Assembly: GCF_023734115.1 (NCBI RefSeq)
Contig: NZ_AP025737.1
Coordinates: 2,542,001-2,606,000, forward strand
Reading direction: 5' to 3'
Source of the DNA: Herbiconiux sp. L3-i23
Lineage (GTDB): Bacteria; Actinomycetota; Actinomycetes; Actinomycetales; Microbacteriaceae
DNA: 64,000 nucleotides
Numbering within the stretch: position 1 is the stretch's first letter; every line of letters starts with the position of its first letter. Below are positions 35,247 through 44,128 of the stretch, piece after piece. A model generated the notes under the pieces. That model saw only the letters and a list, made by a program, of their open reading frames with translations. It was not told where the DNA came from and ran no database searches. The position numbers and the translations under genes were made by a program.

Positions 35247-35782
35247 CTGACCAAATCAAGGAGATTTCGAGTCCAACGGCCTTGGATCCGCATGAACGTG
35301 TGACGACGGGCCGATTTCTCCTTGATTCGGTCAGTTCCTCGGGCACGATCGCTCGGTGGCTGACCAAATGCAGGAGATGTTGGTGCTCGAAGGCCCTCAA
35401 ACCCCCGAAACGCCTCTTCCAGACCAGAATCTCCTGCATTCGGTCGGAGACCGCTGGCCCAACGGCTGAATCGAGACCAGTCGACCCGTTCGGTATCGCT
35501 GTGCGCGGCGAGCCGGAGCGCGTCAGAGCTGGGGTCGACTTGCCGAATCAAGAAGATCTCGCACGAAACGGCCCCGGATCCGCATGAACGTGTGGTTAGC
35601 GGTCGCTTTTTCCTTGATTCGGTCAGTACCCCGCGGCGTGGGCGCTGGATGGCTGACCAAATGCAGGAGATTTTGTCGCCCGAGGGTTCCTAGAGCCCCG
35701 AAACGCCTCTTCCGGAGCAGAATCTCCTGCATTCGGTCAGAGACCGCTGGTTCACCGACTGGATCAAGACCAGTCGACGCGT
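35247..35782. repeat. 88-bp palindromic elements, cluster 1 (T1-T2-T1-T2)
   Basis: Four elements alternate: T1 at 35247-35334 and 35539-35626, T2 at 35360-35446 and 35653-35740. All begin CTGACCAAAT or a variant and end with the inverted copy, ATTCGGTCAG. T1 arms contain AATCAAGGAGA and an internal GGATCCGCATGAACGTGTGA; T2 arms contain AATGCAGGAGA. The two T1-T2 pairs are each followed by a related 42-bp flank (35447-35488, 35741-35782), so the cluster arose by duplication of a unit of about 240 bp. It lies between convergent genes. No ORF is credible here. Confidence 0.9.
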
Positions 35783-35820
35783 CTGCGAGCGCTGCGCTTA
35801 GCGAGCGCCAGCGCGCAGGG

Positions 35821-36399
35821 TCAGCGGGCGGCGGCGACCGAGGCGCGCAGCGGCGCGAGAGCGGCGGAGAGCTCCGCGAGTTCGCCGACGGCGCCCGAGA
35901 ACCGCTCGCGCTGCGAGTCGGTCGGCCGGAAGGCGCCGTCGTCATCGAGCTGGTTGCCCGGGAAGTTGATCTCGACGTTCAGCAGGGTCGGCACCAGCCC
36001 GAGTCCTGTGACGACCGGCTTGAGCGCGACGACTCCCCTGGTGCCGGCGGAGACACCGCCGTAGCTCACGAAGGTCACGGGCTTGCGGCGCCACTCGTGG
36101 TTCAGGTAGTCGAGGGCGTTCTTCAGCGCGGGCGAGAAGCTGTGGTTGTACTCGGGCGTCACGAAGACGAAGGCGTCGGCCTGCTCGACGCGCTCGCTCC
36201 ACGCGATGGTGTGATCGAACGTGTAGCGCCGCAGCACCGGGTGGTTGGGCTCGTTCATGAGCGGCAGATCGAGTTCGGCAAGGTCGACGAGGTCGATGTC
36301 GATGTCGTCGCGGAGGCCGAGTTCGTCGGTCACCCACTCGGCGATCGGCGGCCCGATCCTGCCGGGACGGACACTTCCGACGATGACCATGATGCGCAC
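35821..36399 (-). CDS. NADPH-dependent FMN reductase
   Basis: The 192-residue flavodoxin-like protein begins VRIMVIVGSVRPGRIGPPIAEWV (FMN phosphate loop) and contains FVTPEYNHSFSPALKNALDYL, the hallmark of the NADPH-dependent FMN/azo/quinone reductase family. It likely reduces quinones, azo compounds or chromate using NADPH. AAGGAG lies seven bases before the GTG at 36399, fixing the start. It is divergent from an aldo/keto reductase; a repeat array fills the gap. Confidence 0.92.
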   Translation of the reverse strand: MRIMVIVGSVRPGRIGPPIAEWVTDELGLRDDIDIDLVDLAELDLPLMNEPNHPVLRRYTFDHTIAWSERVEQADAFVFVTPEYNHSFSPALKNALDYLNHEWRRKPVTFVSYGGVSAGTRGVVALKPVVTGLGLVPTLLNVEINFPGNQLDDDGAFRPTDSQRERFSGAVGELAELSAALAPLRASVAAAR

Positions 36400-36500
36400 G
36401 AGTTGTCTCCTTCTTCCGGGCTCCACGGGCCCCGCGACTTCAACACCGACCGGGTTCCGGTATTCCCTCCGCCACCCGCCTCGGCCCCGCCCAGCACCGA

Positions 36501-36792
36501 GTGCACGGATCAGGACAATGTGCACGGATCAGGAGATCCGCCACGGATCAGGACCGTTTCGGCCGTTCGAGTCGGCGTGTCGCCGTCACAGTCCTGATCC
36601 GTGCACCGTCCTGACTCAGCACCGTCCTGATCCGTGCACACAGTCCTGATCGGTGCACACCGTCCTGATCCGTGCACACAGTCCTGATCGGCGCACATCG
36701 TCCTGATCCGTGCACACCGTCCTGATCCGTGCACACAGTCCTGATCCGCGCACACCGTCCTGATCGGTGCACATAGTCCTGGTCCGTGCACC
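36501..36792. repeat. converging array of 19-bp tandem repeats
   Basis: Three units of GTGCACGGATCAGGAC start at 36501, 36520 and about 36539. After a 36-bp gap, eleven units of the complement GTCCTGATCCGTGCAC run from 36591 to 36792, most at exactly 19 bp (starts 36643, 36662, 36681, 36700, 36719, 36738, 36757, 36776). Variable positions are few: the C/G after GATC and the CACA/CACC link. Each unit holds GATC and most hold GTGCAC. The array ends about 42 bp before the aldo/keto reductase start. There are no spacers, so it is not a CRISPR. Confidence 0.9.
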
Positions 36793-36833
36793 GGCGGGAT
36801 GCCGCCCGTCGGAGATGCTGGCGATAATGGCGT

Positions 36834-37655
36834 GTGACCTCCTCTCCTCTCCTTCCGATGAACGACGGATTCCTCATCCCGCAGGTCGGCCTCGGCGTCT
36901 ACAAGGTGGCTGATGACGACGCGGCGGACGTCGTGCGGGAGGCGATCCGCGTGGGCTACCGCCACGTCGACACCGCGAAGCTGTACGACAACGAAGAGGG
37001 TGTCGGACGCGGCATCCGCGAGTCGGATGTCCCCCGCGAAGACCTGTTCGTCACGACCAAGGTCTGGAACGACGACCACGCCTACGACCGGACGCTGCGC
37101 GCCTTCGACGCGAGTCTCGAGCGGCTCGCCCTCGACTACGTCGACCTCTACCTCATTCACTGGCCGGTGCCGAGCCAGGACCTCTACGTCGAGACCTGGA
37201 AGGCCCTCGTGCAGCTGCGCGAGTCGGGGCGGGTGCGGTCCATCGGCGTCTCGAACTTCACCGAGCGCCACATCGACCGGCTCGTCGACGAGACCGGCGT
37301 CACTCCCGCCGTCAATCAGATCGAGCTGCACCCGCGGCTGCCGCAGGCGGCGGTGCGCGAGTACGACGCCGCGAACGGCGTGCTCACCGAGGCGTGGTCG
37401 CCGCTCGCCAGAGGCGGTGTGCTGACCGACCCGACCCTCATCGAGATCGCGGCGAAGCACGACCGGTCGCCCGCCCAGGTGGTCATCCGCTGGCACATCG
37501 AGCTGGGCAACGTGGTCATCCCGAAGTCGGTCACCCCCGACCGCATCGCGTCGAACTTCGACGTGTTCGACTTCGCGCTCGACTCGGACGACCTCGCGAA
37601 GATCGCCACCCTCGACTCCGCCTCACGGACCGGGCGCGACCCCGACCTCGACTGA
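36834..37655 (+). CDS. aldo/keto reductase (2,5-diketo-D-gluconate reductase type)
   Basis: The 273-residue reductase has GYRHVDTAKLYDNE (catalytic Asp and Tyr), FVTTKVWN (Lys), LYLIHWP (His), and the cofactor segment VIPKSVTPDR. It reduces small aldehydes or ketosugars with NADPH. The GTG at 36834 follows GATAAT by five bases; an in-frame ATG at 36858 would also give a complete fold. The 19-bp repeat array lies directly upstream and could regulate it. It is similar to the AKR at 25697-26542. Confidence 0.92.
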   Translation: MTSSPLLPMNDGFLIPQVGLGVYKVADDDAADVVREAIRVGYRHVDTAKLYDNEEGVGRGIRESDVPREDLFVTTKVWNDDHAYDRTLRAFDASLERLALDYVDLYLIHWPVPSQDLYVETWKALVQLRESGRVRSIGVSNFTERHIDRLVDETGVTPAVNQIELHPRLPQAAVREYDAANGVLTEAWSPLARGGVLTDPTLIEIAAKHDRSPAQVVIRWHIELGNVVIPKSVTPDRIASNFDVFDFALDSDDLAKIATLDSASRTGRDPDLD

Positions 37656-37719
37656 GCGCCCTCGGTCGAGCGAACCGAACCGCGACGTCGCCGAATCCAC
37701 TCCCCGGCGGCTCCGCCCC

Positions 37720-38703
37720 TCACCACCGGGGGTGGATGGCCGCCCGGAAGTACTCGTCGTAGATGCGCTCGACGCCCGACCGCACCCCGTCGCCGAGATC
37801 GTCGACGCTGCCGGCGACCGCGTTCGACGCCGCCTGCGCGACGTCCCGCGCACCGGGGATCACCGTGCTGACGCCCTCGAGTTGCGCGATCCACGCGATG
37901 GCGGTCTGCGCGGGCGACAGCCCCTCGGGGGCGAGAGCGGCGAACTCCTGCGCCGCGGCGACGCCCTTCTCGAACGGCACTCCTGAAAACGTCTCCCCGA
38001 CGTCGAACGCGTCGCCGGACCGGTTGAAGTTGCGGTGGTCGTCGGCGGCGAACGTGGTCTGCTCGGTGTACTTGCCGCTCAGCAGCCCCGACGCGAGCGG
38101 GACCCGCGCGATGATGCCGACACCGGCGTCGAGCGCGGCGGGCAGCACATCGTCGAGCGGCTTCAGACGGAAGGCGTTGAGGATGATCTGCACCGTCGCC
38201 GTGCCCGGCCGCGCGATGGCGGTCAGCGCCTGCGCGGTCTCCTCGACGCTCACCCCGTAGTTCTGGATGACGTTCTCGGCGACGAGGGTGTTGAGCGCGT
38301 CGAAGACCTCGTCGGACTCGAAGACGGCGGTGGGTGGGCAGTGCAGCTGCACGAGGTCGAGGGTGTCGACACCCAGGTTGCGGCGCGACCGGTCGGTCCA
38401 CTGCCGGAAGTTCGCGAGCGTGTAGTTGCCGAGCTCCTGGTCGACGCGGCGGCCCATCTTGGTCGCGACCGTCACCTGCGCGCCGGCGTTGTCGCGCAGC
38501 CACTCGCCGATGAGCGTCTCGCTGCGGCCGTCGCCGTAGACGTCTGCGGTGTCGAAGAAGGTGACGCCCGCCTCGGCGGAAGCGTCGAGGACGGCCCGCG
38601 CGTCGGCGGGATCGACTTCACCCCAGTCGGCGCCGAGCTGCCAGGTGCCGAGGCCGACGACCGAGACCTCGCGTCCGGTGCGTCCGAGAATCCTGTGCTG
38701 CAC
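37720..38703 (-). CDS. aldo/keto reductase (AKR11/12-like)
   Basis: The 327-residue protein is a different AKR subgroup from its neighbour: FFDTADVYGDGRSE (catalytic Asp, Tyr), VATKMGRR (Lys), VQLHCPP (His) and VSTVIPGARD for the cofactor pocket. The subgroup reduces or oxidises sugars and aldehydes. AAGGAGGAG five bases before the GTG at 38703 decides the start. It converges on the other AKR at 36834-37655. Confidence 0.9.
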   Translation of the reverse strand: MQHRILGRTGREVSVVGLGTWQLGADWGEVDPADARAVLDASAEAGVTFFDTADVYGDGRSETLIGEWLRDNAGAQVTVATKMGRRVDQELGNYTLANFRQWTDRSRRNLGVDTLDLVQLHCPPTAVFESDEVFDALNTLVAENVIQNYGVSVEETAQALTAIARPGTATVQIILNAFRLKPLDDVLPAALDAGVGIIARVPLASGLLSGKYTEQTTFAADDHRNFNRSGDAFDVGETFSGVPFEKGVAAAQEFAALAPEGLSPAQTAIAWIAQLEGVSTVIPGARDVAQAASNAVAGSVDDLGDGVRSGVERIYDEYFRAAIHPRW

Positions 38704-38849
38704 GAGTGCTCCTCCTTGGGCGATGCGGCGCCTCCGTCGGCGCCTTCCTCGATCCTGCCCCACCGCGCCTCTACGAGCGCCGCGAGACCGCGGTAACGAT
38801 CGCACCACGAAACCCGCGATGGCCTCCGGCGCAGTCGTATCGTTCGAGC

Positions 38850-39713
38850 ATGCGGAGACTCCTCGCAGTGCCAGTGGCGGCCGCGGCCGCGCTCCTCCTG
38901 CTCGCCGGCTGCACGAACGGCGCCACCATCTCGGGTTCCGGCGGGATCCCCGCCCCCGACCGGGCGGCCGAGCCGTTCCTGCCCGACGAGGGCGCAGCCG
39001 ACGGCGGCACGGCCGACGGCGCGATCAGCGGGCGCGACGTCATCACGACCGGTCAGCTCGACATCGTCGTCGATGATCCGATCGACGTGTTCGACGACGC
39101 CTCCGACATCGTGACCGAGTCGGGAGGCCGCATCGACGCCTCCTCCACCCAGCCGGCGACGGACTACCAGTCGGCGTCGGCGAGCATCACGGCGCGCATC
39201 CCGGCCGACGAACTCGAGGCGACGATCGACGCGGTCAGCGCGCTCGGCGAGGTCCGCGCCCTGTCGACGCAGGCCAGCGACGTGACCGCGCAGACCACCG
39301 ATCTCGACGCTCGGATCGAGAGCCTCACGGCGTCGGTCGCCCGCCTCCGCGATCTCCTCGCAACGGCCACGAACACCGCCGACCTGATCGCGACCGAAAC
39401 GGCGCTCAGCCAGCGTGAAGCCGAACTCGAGTCCCTCACCGCGCAACGGGAGTACCTCAGCGACCAGGTCGACTACTCGACCCTGCAGATCACCCTCGCG
39501 AGCCCGCAGCCCGCATCCCAGGGCGCGCCGACGGACTTCTGGGGGGCGGTCGTCGCCGGATTCCAGGCCCTGCTCGTGAGTCTCGGAGCGATCGGGATCG
39601 CGATCGGAGCCGCGCTGCCGTGGATCGTGTTCCTCGCCGTCGTCGCCGCGATCGTGGTTCTCATCGTCCGCTTCGCGCGCCGTCGCCGCAGCCGCCGCTC
39701 GTCAGCGCGCTGA
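38850..39713 (+). CDS. DUF4349 lipoprotein
   Basis: The 287-residue protein has a lipoprotein signal (LLLLAGC at residues 13-19), a middle domain with ITARIPADELEATIDAVSALGEV and a coiled-coil (DLDARIESLTASVARLRDLLA) that match DUF4349, and one C-terminal membrane helix followed by an Arg-rich tail. It should span the membrane with its domain outside. TATCGT six bases before the ATG indicates a leaderless mRNA. The family's function is unknown. Confidence 0.88.
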   Translation: MRRLLAVPVAAAAALLLLAGCTNGATISGSGGIPAPDRAAEPFLPDEGAADGGTADGAISGRDVITTGQLDIVVDDPIDVFDDASDIVTESGGRIDASSTQPATDYQSASASITARIPADELEATIDAVSALGEVRALSTQASDVTAQTTDLDARIESLTASVARLRDLLATATNTADLIATETALSQREAELESLTAQREYLSDQVDYSTLQITLASPQPASQGAPTDFWGAVVAGFQALLVSLGAIGIAIGAALPWIVFLAVVAAIVVLIVRFARRRRSRRSSAR

Positions 39714-39755
39714 CCAGCGCAGAGGCGGCGCGCCCTGCGACGCGGCGTCAGCGGC

Positions 39756-40478
39756 TCAGCGCGCCGAGTGACGCGGGGCGTGCAGTGCCCGGCGGCGCAG
39801 CACGAAGGCTGCGGTGCCGCACCCGACTCCGACCACCGACATGCCGACGATCGCGGCGAGCATGCCGGAGTCCTGCATCGAGGGCACCCCGGAGGAGGAG
39901 GCCGCGCCGGTGCCGGCGAGGAGCCGCGGATTCGGGGTGACCGCGACGGGCAGTGACTCGCGAGTGCTTTCGACGGCACGGGTGGCGGCCATCGTGTCGA
40001 GCTGAGCCGGAACCGCGCCGACCTCGGCGGGCGCGGTCGATGTGCTGCTCCGAGTGGACGATCGAGTCGACCCACCAGATGAGGTGGAAGCCGACGCTCC
40101 CCCAGACCCGTTCGCCGATCCGGAGGTCGTTCCGCTCGGCGCCCCGCCGCTCGGTGCGGCGCCGTTCGAAGTGCCGTTGCTGGGGGCAGAGGTGTTCGTC
40201 GGCGAGGGGCTCGGCGTCGTCGATCCGGACGGAGACGGGCTCGGCGAGGGAACGGCGGGCTGGCTCGGCGACGGCTCGGGTTCGGAGGGTTGCGGGGCCG
40301 GCTCGCTCGGCTCGGCGGGCGCCGGGGCGACGGCGGGATCGGTAGGCGTCGACGTGCACTCGGTCGTTGCCGGGTCGCACTCGACCGCCTGCACCGCCCC
40401 CGCGCCGCCCAGAAGCGCGCCGAAGGCCAGTGCCCCCGCCGCGGCAGCGACCGCGAACGAACGCACCAGAACCCGCAT
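39756..40478 (-). CDS. secreted Pro/Ser/Thr-rich protein with LAXTG-like sorting signal
   Basis: The 240-residue protein has a signal peptide, a short region with the Cys pair CDPATTEC, a long low-complexity Pro/Ser/Gly/Thr stretch of about 110 residues, then LAGTG, a 17-residue linker, a membrane helix and RRR. LAXTG is the class E sortase signal in high-GC actinobacteria, though the linker before the helix is longer than usual. It may be wall-linked. The ATG at 40478 has GGTGGG upstream; a GTG at 40487 is the alternative. Confidence 0.7.
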   Translation of the reverse strand: MRVLVRSFAVAAAAGALAFGALLGGAGAVQAVECDPATTECTSTPTDPAVAPAPAEPSEPAPQPSEPEPSPSQPAVPSPSPSPSGSTTPSPSPTNTSAPSNGTSNGAAPSGGAPSGTTSGSANGSGGASASTSSGGSTRSSTRSSTSTAPAEVGAVPAQLDTMAATRAVESTRESLPVAVTPNPRLLAGTGAASSSGVPSMQDSGMLAAIVGMSVVGVGCGTAAFVLRRRALHAPRHSAR

Positions 40479-40510
40479 CAATCCCACCCGTCGAACTTCC
40501 GACCGGACGA

Positions 40511-40524
40511 TTCACAGTCGTGAA
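40511..40524. promoter_or_regulatory. TTCAC-N4-GTGAA palindrome upstream of the surface-protein gene
   Basis: A perfect inverted repeat with 5-bp arms lies 32 bp before the surface-protein ATG. Its size fits a dimeric regulator, but no regulator is adjacent and a chance palindrome cannot be ruled out. The rest of the gap to 40640 shows no clear feature. Confidence 0.3.
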
Positions 40525-40640
40525 GGCTGTCCATCTTTCCCGCTTTCGCAGGATGACACGCGGGGAGCGCGCGAATTGCCTGGTCATCTCGAGGATGCCC
40601 GCCGTGCCCGCCGCGAGACGGCATCCGCCGAAACTGACGT

Positions 40641-40851
40641 CGCATCGCGACCGCCGTGAACGGCCTCCTCAGCGACCGGATCCGGTCATCGAGGAGGGCC
40701 GCCAGGCCCGTCGCGAAATGACAACACCCGCAGATCCCCCACACCGGCGACCCCGCGGACCCCTGTCGCATCGCGACGACCGTGAACGGCCTCGTCAGCG
40801 ACCGGATCCCACACCGGTCGGCCGTGGACGGCCTCCTCAGCGACCGGATCC
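40641..40851. repeat. three copies of a 43-bp repeat
   Basis: Copies at 40641-40683 and 40767-40809 match at 40 of 43 positions (core CGTGAACGGCCTC...CAGCGACCGGATCC). A third, shorter copy ends at 40851, one base before the stop codon of the downstream gene. An inverted piece, GGATCCGGTCATCGAGGAGG, follows copy 1. Together they look like a small palindromic intergenic element duplicated in place. Confidence 0.7.
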
Positions 40852-41283
40852 TCAGCGCAGCGTCGCGGCTCCGACGACGTGGAGCAGTGCCTCGCCGTAG
40901 GCGTCGTCGGCGGTCATGCCGCCGAAGGTGGCGGACTCGCCCCGGAACTCGATGTCGACCTCGAACTGCGGATCCTCGCCGTCGCCGACCACCCGCAGCG
41001 ACCGGAACGCGCCGCGCAGCAGAGCCCGCAGCTGCCCCTCGCTCGGCAGCCACAGCGCATCGTCGAGCGCCACCGAGTCGAGCGCCCACTCGGTGGTGCC
41101 GTTGAAGCCGAGGATGGTGCCCGACGGATAGGTGTGCGCCTCGATCGTCATGTCGCTGACGGTGAACACCGCCTCGCCGACCTCGGCCTCGTCGAGGGCG
41201 AACCGGTCGCCCGACTGCGGCTTCCATCGCAGACCGGCTGTCCGAAGGGCGCGCGCGAGCGGTATGGAGATCATCGCGGACAT
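40852..41283 (-). CDS. conserved actinobacterial protein of unknown function
   Basis: The soluble protein of about 143 residues starts MSAMISIPLARALRTAGLRWKP and includes DMTIEAHTYPSGTILGFNGTTEWALDSV and a conserved ALWLPSEGQLRALL segment. Homologues are common in Microbacteriaceae; from memory they are sometimes labelled CpaE in databases, which nothing in this sequence supports (no ATPase motif). The start could be 41283 or the ATG at 41274. The gene is divergent from an aldose epimerase gene. Confidence 0.7.
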   Translation of the reverse strand: MSAMISIPLARALRTAGLRWKPQSGDRFALDEAEVGEAVFTVSDMTIEAHTYPSGTILGFNGTTEWALDSVALDDALWLPSEGQLRALLRGAFRSLRVVGDGEDPQFEVDIEFRGESATFGGMTADDAYGEALLHVVGAATLR

Positions 41284-41336
41284 TATGCGTCGCCGAACCT
41301 GCACGCGAGCAGGTTCCAGTCCGGCAGAATCGACGC

Positions 41337-42239
41337 GTGGCCCCTCTCTCCGGCACCCAGACCGCCCTCTCCGCTTCCGGCTACACGGCCGACATCGCCT
41401 CCGTGGGGGCGACGTTGCGCACCCTCCGCTTCGACGGACGCGACCTCGTCGCACCGTTCGAGGCCGACGAGGTGAGGCCCGACTACTTCGGCGCGATCCT
41501 CGTGCCGTGGCCGAACCGGGTGACCGACGGGCGCTACCGCTTCGACGGCGTCGACTACGAGCTCTCGCTCACCGAGCCCGAGCGCGGTCAGGCGCTGCAC
41601 GGTCTCGCCGCCTGGCTCGACTTCGCGGTCGTCGAGTCGAGCGACTCGCACGTCCTTCTTCGCGCGCGGATCCCCGCCCAGGTCGGCTACCCGTTCCCGC
41701 TCGAGGTCGACGTCCGCTACGCGCTCGACGCGGCCGGCCTGAGCACGACCGTCACCACGACGAACCTCGGCGAGCGCCGCGCGCCCTACGGCGTCGCGCC
41801 GCACCCCTACCTCGTCGCCGGAGAGGGCACGGTCGACGAGTGGACGCTCGAACTTCACGCGTCGCGGGTGCTCGAGGTCGACGAACGCCTCACTCCCGGT
41901 GATGTCGTCGATGTCGACGACCACTTCGACTTCCGCGCGCCGCGACAGATCGGCGCCCGCGAGATCGACAACGCCTACACCGGCATCGACTGGGATGCCG
42001 ACGGCACCACCACCCTGAGGCTCACCGTCGACGGTCACGGCACCGCGATGACCTGGAGCCGCGACCTCGGGTGGCTGCAGATCTTCACCGGCGATCTACC
42101 CACCCCGGCCCGCCGTCGACGCGCGGTCGCGGTCGAGCCGATGACCTGCCCGCCCGACGCGTTCAACTCGGGCACCGACCTCGTCATCCTCGACCCGGGA
42201 GCCTCGCACTCCGCGACGTGGACGATCGCCGCAATCTGA
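41337..42239 (+). CDS. aldose 1-epimerase family protein
   Basis: The 300-residue beta-sandwich protein has ILVPWPNRVTDGRYRFDG, QALHGLAAWLDF with the catalytic His, APYGVAPHPYL with the second His, and a C-terminal AVAVEPMTCPPDAFN carrying the catalytic Glu. It interconverts alpha and beta anomers of aldoses. CAGAAT lies six bases before the GTG start, suggesting a leaderless mRNA. Which sugar is handled is not shown. Confidence 0.9.
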   Translation: MAPLSGTQTALSASGYTADIASVGATLRTLRFDGRDLVAPFEADEVRPDYFGAILVPWPNRVTDGRYRFDGVDYELSLTEPERGQALHGLAAWLDFAVVESSDSHVLLRARIPAQVGYPFPLEVDVRYALDAAGLSTTVTTTNLGERRAPYGVAPHPYLVAGEGTVDEWTLELHASRVLEVDERLTPGDVVDVDDHFDFRAPRQIGAREIDNAYTGIDWDADGTTTLRLTVDGHGTAMTWSRDLGWLQIFTGDLPTPARRRRAVAVEPMTCPPDAFNSGTDLVILDPGASHSATWTIAAI

Positions 42240-42287
42240 CGCCCGCCCGATCCGGGTAGGCGCGGACGGCCCCGATAGCCTGATCCC

Positions 42288-44018
42288 GTGGAATTCGGGG
42301 TCTATGCCGTCTTGGGGATCGCTGTCCTCGTCGCCGTCTCGATCTTCTCCAAGCGACTCGGCGTCGCGGCACCGATCATCCTGGTGGTCGTCGGCGTCAT
42401 CCTCTCCTACCTGCCGGGCGTCCCGCTCATCGAGGTGCCGTCGGAGCTGGTGCTCGACATCGTGCTGCCGCCCATCCTGTATGCGGCGGCGGTCAACCTG
42501 CCGGTGCTGGACTTCCGCCGCAATCTCAGCACCATCTCGAGCCTCTCGGTGTTCCTGGTGCTCGTCTCGGCGTTCGGCACCGGCTTCCTCCTCTACGCCC
42601 TGCTGCCCGACCTGAACCTGGCGGCGGCGATCGCGCTCGGCGCCGTCATCAGCCCGCCCGACGCGGTGGCGGCGACCTCCGTCGGGCGCCGACTCGGCCT
42701 CCCGCCGCGGCTCGTCACCGTGCTCGAGGGCGAGGGGCTGGTCAATGACGCCACCGCGCTCGTGCTGCTGCGTTCGGCGTCGGCCGTCGCCGCGGGCGCG
42801 CTGCTGACCCCGGGCGAGGCGATCCTCGACTTCGTGCAGGCCGTCGGATTCGCCATCGTCATCGGCCTCGCCGTCGGCGCGATCACCGTCTTCGTCCGGT
42901 CGAAGCTCGACGACCCCGTGCTCGACGTCTCCGTGTCGATCGTCGTCCCCTTCATCGCCTTCCTGCCCACCGAGCAGATCGAAGCGTCCGGCGTGCTCGC
43001 CGTGGTGGTCGCGGGCCTCTACACCGGACACATGGCGCCGCGGCGGTTCTCGGCCCAGGCACGAGCGAGTGACCGGGTCAACTGGCGGACCATCCAGTTC
43101 CTGCTCGAGAACGGCGTCTTCCTGTTGATCGGGCTCGAGATCCGCGGCCTCATCGACGCGGTCGACCCCGACGTGCTGTCGCTGCCCGCGACGGTCGGCA
43201 TCGGCCTGCTCGCCACCGTCGCGCTGATCGCCGTGCGATTCCTCTGGATGGTGCCGGTCATCGCCAGCCTCAAGCGCAACCTCGCGCGCGCGGAGGAGCG
43301 GCACGCGCTCATCTCCGACCGGATGCGCGACTTCGTGCGCATCAAACCCCGCGACGAACGGATGGCGCGCCGGCTCGAGAAAGCGAAGGAGGGCTTCGCG
43401 CGTCGGGAGCGCGACGTCGAGTATCAGCGACGTGAGGGCATCGACCGCCGCGGCGGCATCGTGCTCGCCTGGTCGGGGATGCGCGGTGTCGTCACCCTGG
43501 CGGCCGCGCAGTCGCTGCCCGAGAGCACGCCCTACCGGCCGCAGCTCGTGCTCATCGCCTACACCGTCGCCGTCGTGACTCTGCTGCTGCAGGGCGGCAC
43601 GCTGCCCGCCCTGATCAGGGCCCTGAAGATCGAGGGAGTCGACCTGCGCGCCGATCAGCGCGAACTCGCGAAGCTGCTCGATGAGATGGGCTACGCGGGA
43701 CTCGCGGTGCTCGAGAGCCCGGCGGAGGCCATCGGGTACGACGGCGACGTCGATCCCGATGTCGTCGAGCGGGCTCGACAGTCGTCGTTCCTGCGTTCGG
43801 AGTCGGCATGGGAGGGCGCGAAGGCCGGCGGCGGCGCCCAGGACGAGACGCCGCACTACGTCTACCGGCAGCTCCGGCTCGCGGTCGTCGACGCCGAGAA
43901 GCGGCGTCTGCTCGAGGCTCGCAGCTCCGGCGCGTACTCCTCGCGCGTGCTCGCCCGTGCGCAGACCATGCTCGACCTCGAAGAGACTCGGCTCCGCCCG
44001 CCCCGCACCGACCACTGA
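42288..44018 (+). CDS. Na+/H+ antiporter, CPA1 family
   Basis: The 576-residue protein has about twelve membrane helices followed by a 150-residue cytoplasmic tail rich in charged residues. The CPA1 signatures ISPPDAVAATSVGRRLGLP and EGLVNDATALVLL with the ND ion site are clear. It exchanges Na+ (or K+) for H+. TAGCCT lies six bases before the GTG start, indicating a leaderless transcript. No regulator is adjacent. Confidence 0.93.
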   Translation: MEFGVYAVLGIAVLVAVSIFSKRLGVAAPIILVVVGVILSYLPGVPLIEVPSELVLDIVLPPILYAAAVNLPVLDFRRNLSTISSLSVFLVLVSAFGTGFLLYALLPDLNLAAAIALGAVISPPDAVAATSVGRRLGLPPRLVTVLEGEGLVNDATALVLLRSASAVAAGALLTPGEAILDFVQAVGFAIVIGLAVGAITVFVRSKLDDPVLDVSVSIVVPFIAFLPTEQIEASGVLAVVVAGLYTGHMAPRRFSAQARASDRVNWRTIQFLLENGVFLLIGLEIRGLIDAVDPDVLSLPATVGIGLLATVALIAVRFLWMVPVIASLKRNLARAEERHALISDRMRDFVRIKPRDERMARRLEKAKEGFARRERDVEYQRREGIDRRGGIVLAWSGMRGVVTLAAAQSLPESTPYRPQLVLIAYTVAVVTLLLQGGTLPALIRALKIEGVDLRADQRELAKLLDEMGYAGLAVLESPAEAIGYDGDVDPDVVERARQSSFLRSESAWEGAKAGGGAQDETPHYVYRQLRLAVVDAEKRRLLEARSSGAYSSRVLARAQTMLDLEETRLRPPRTDH

Positions 44019-44034
44019 CGCCCGCCCGCCCCGC

Positions 44035-44113
44035 CCGTTGAGCGAAGCGATACGGGGGACACAACTCGGCACGCCCGCCCGCCCCGCCCCGCGGAGCGAT
44101 ACGAAGGGCGTAC
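44035..44113. repeat. CGTTGAGCGAAGCGATACG repeat fragments
   Basis: One clear copy (CCGTTGAGCGAAGCGATACG, from 44035) and one partial copy (GCGGAGCGATACGAAGGGCG, from 44092) lie between convergent genes. The same motif, in the other orientation, separates the composite repeats at 8.8-9.1 kb, so it is a dispersed family. Confidence 0.65.
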
Positions 44114-44128
44114 CTCTCCGGTCTGCGC

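Noticed and set aside
36501-36792. CRISPR array
   Set aside because: The units are directly adjacent with no unique spacers, partly in opposite orientation, and no cas genes are present.
40479-40640. Riboswitch (c-di-AMP ydaO type) ahead of the surface-protein gene
   Set aside because: The conserved ydaO core motifs were not found; only a short palindrome is visible.
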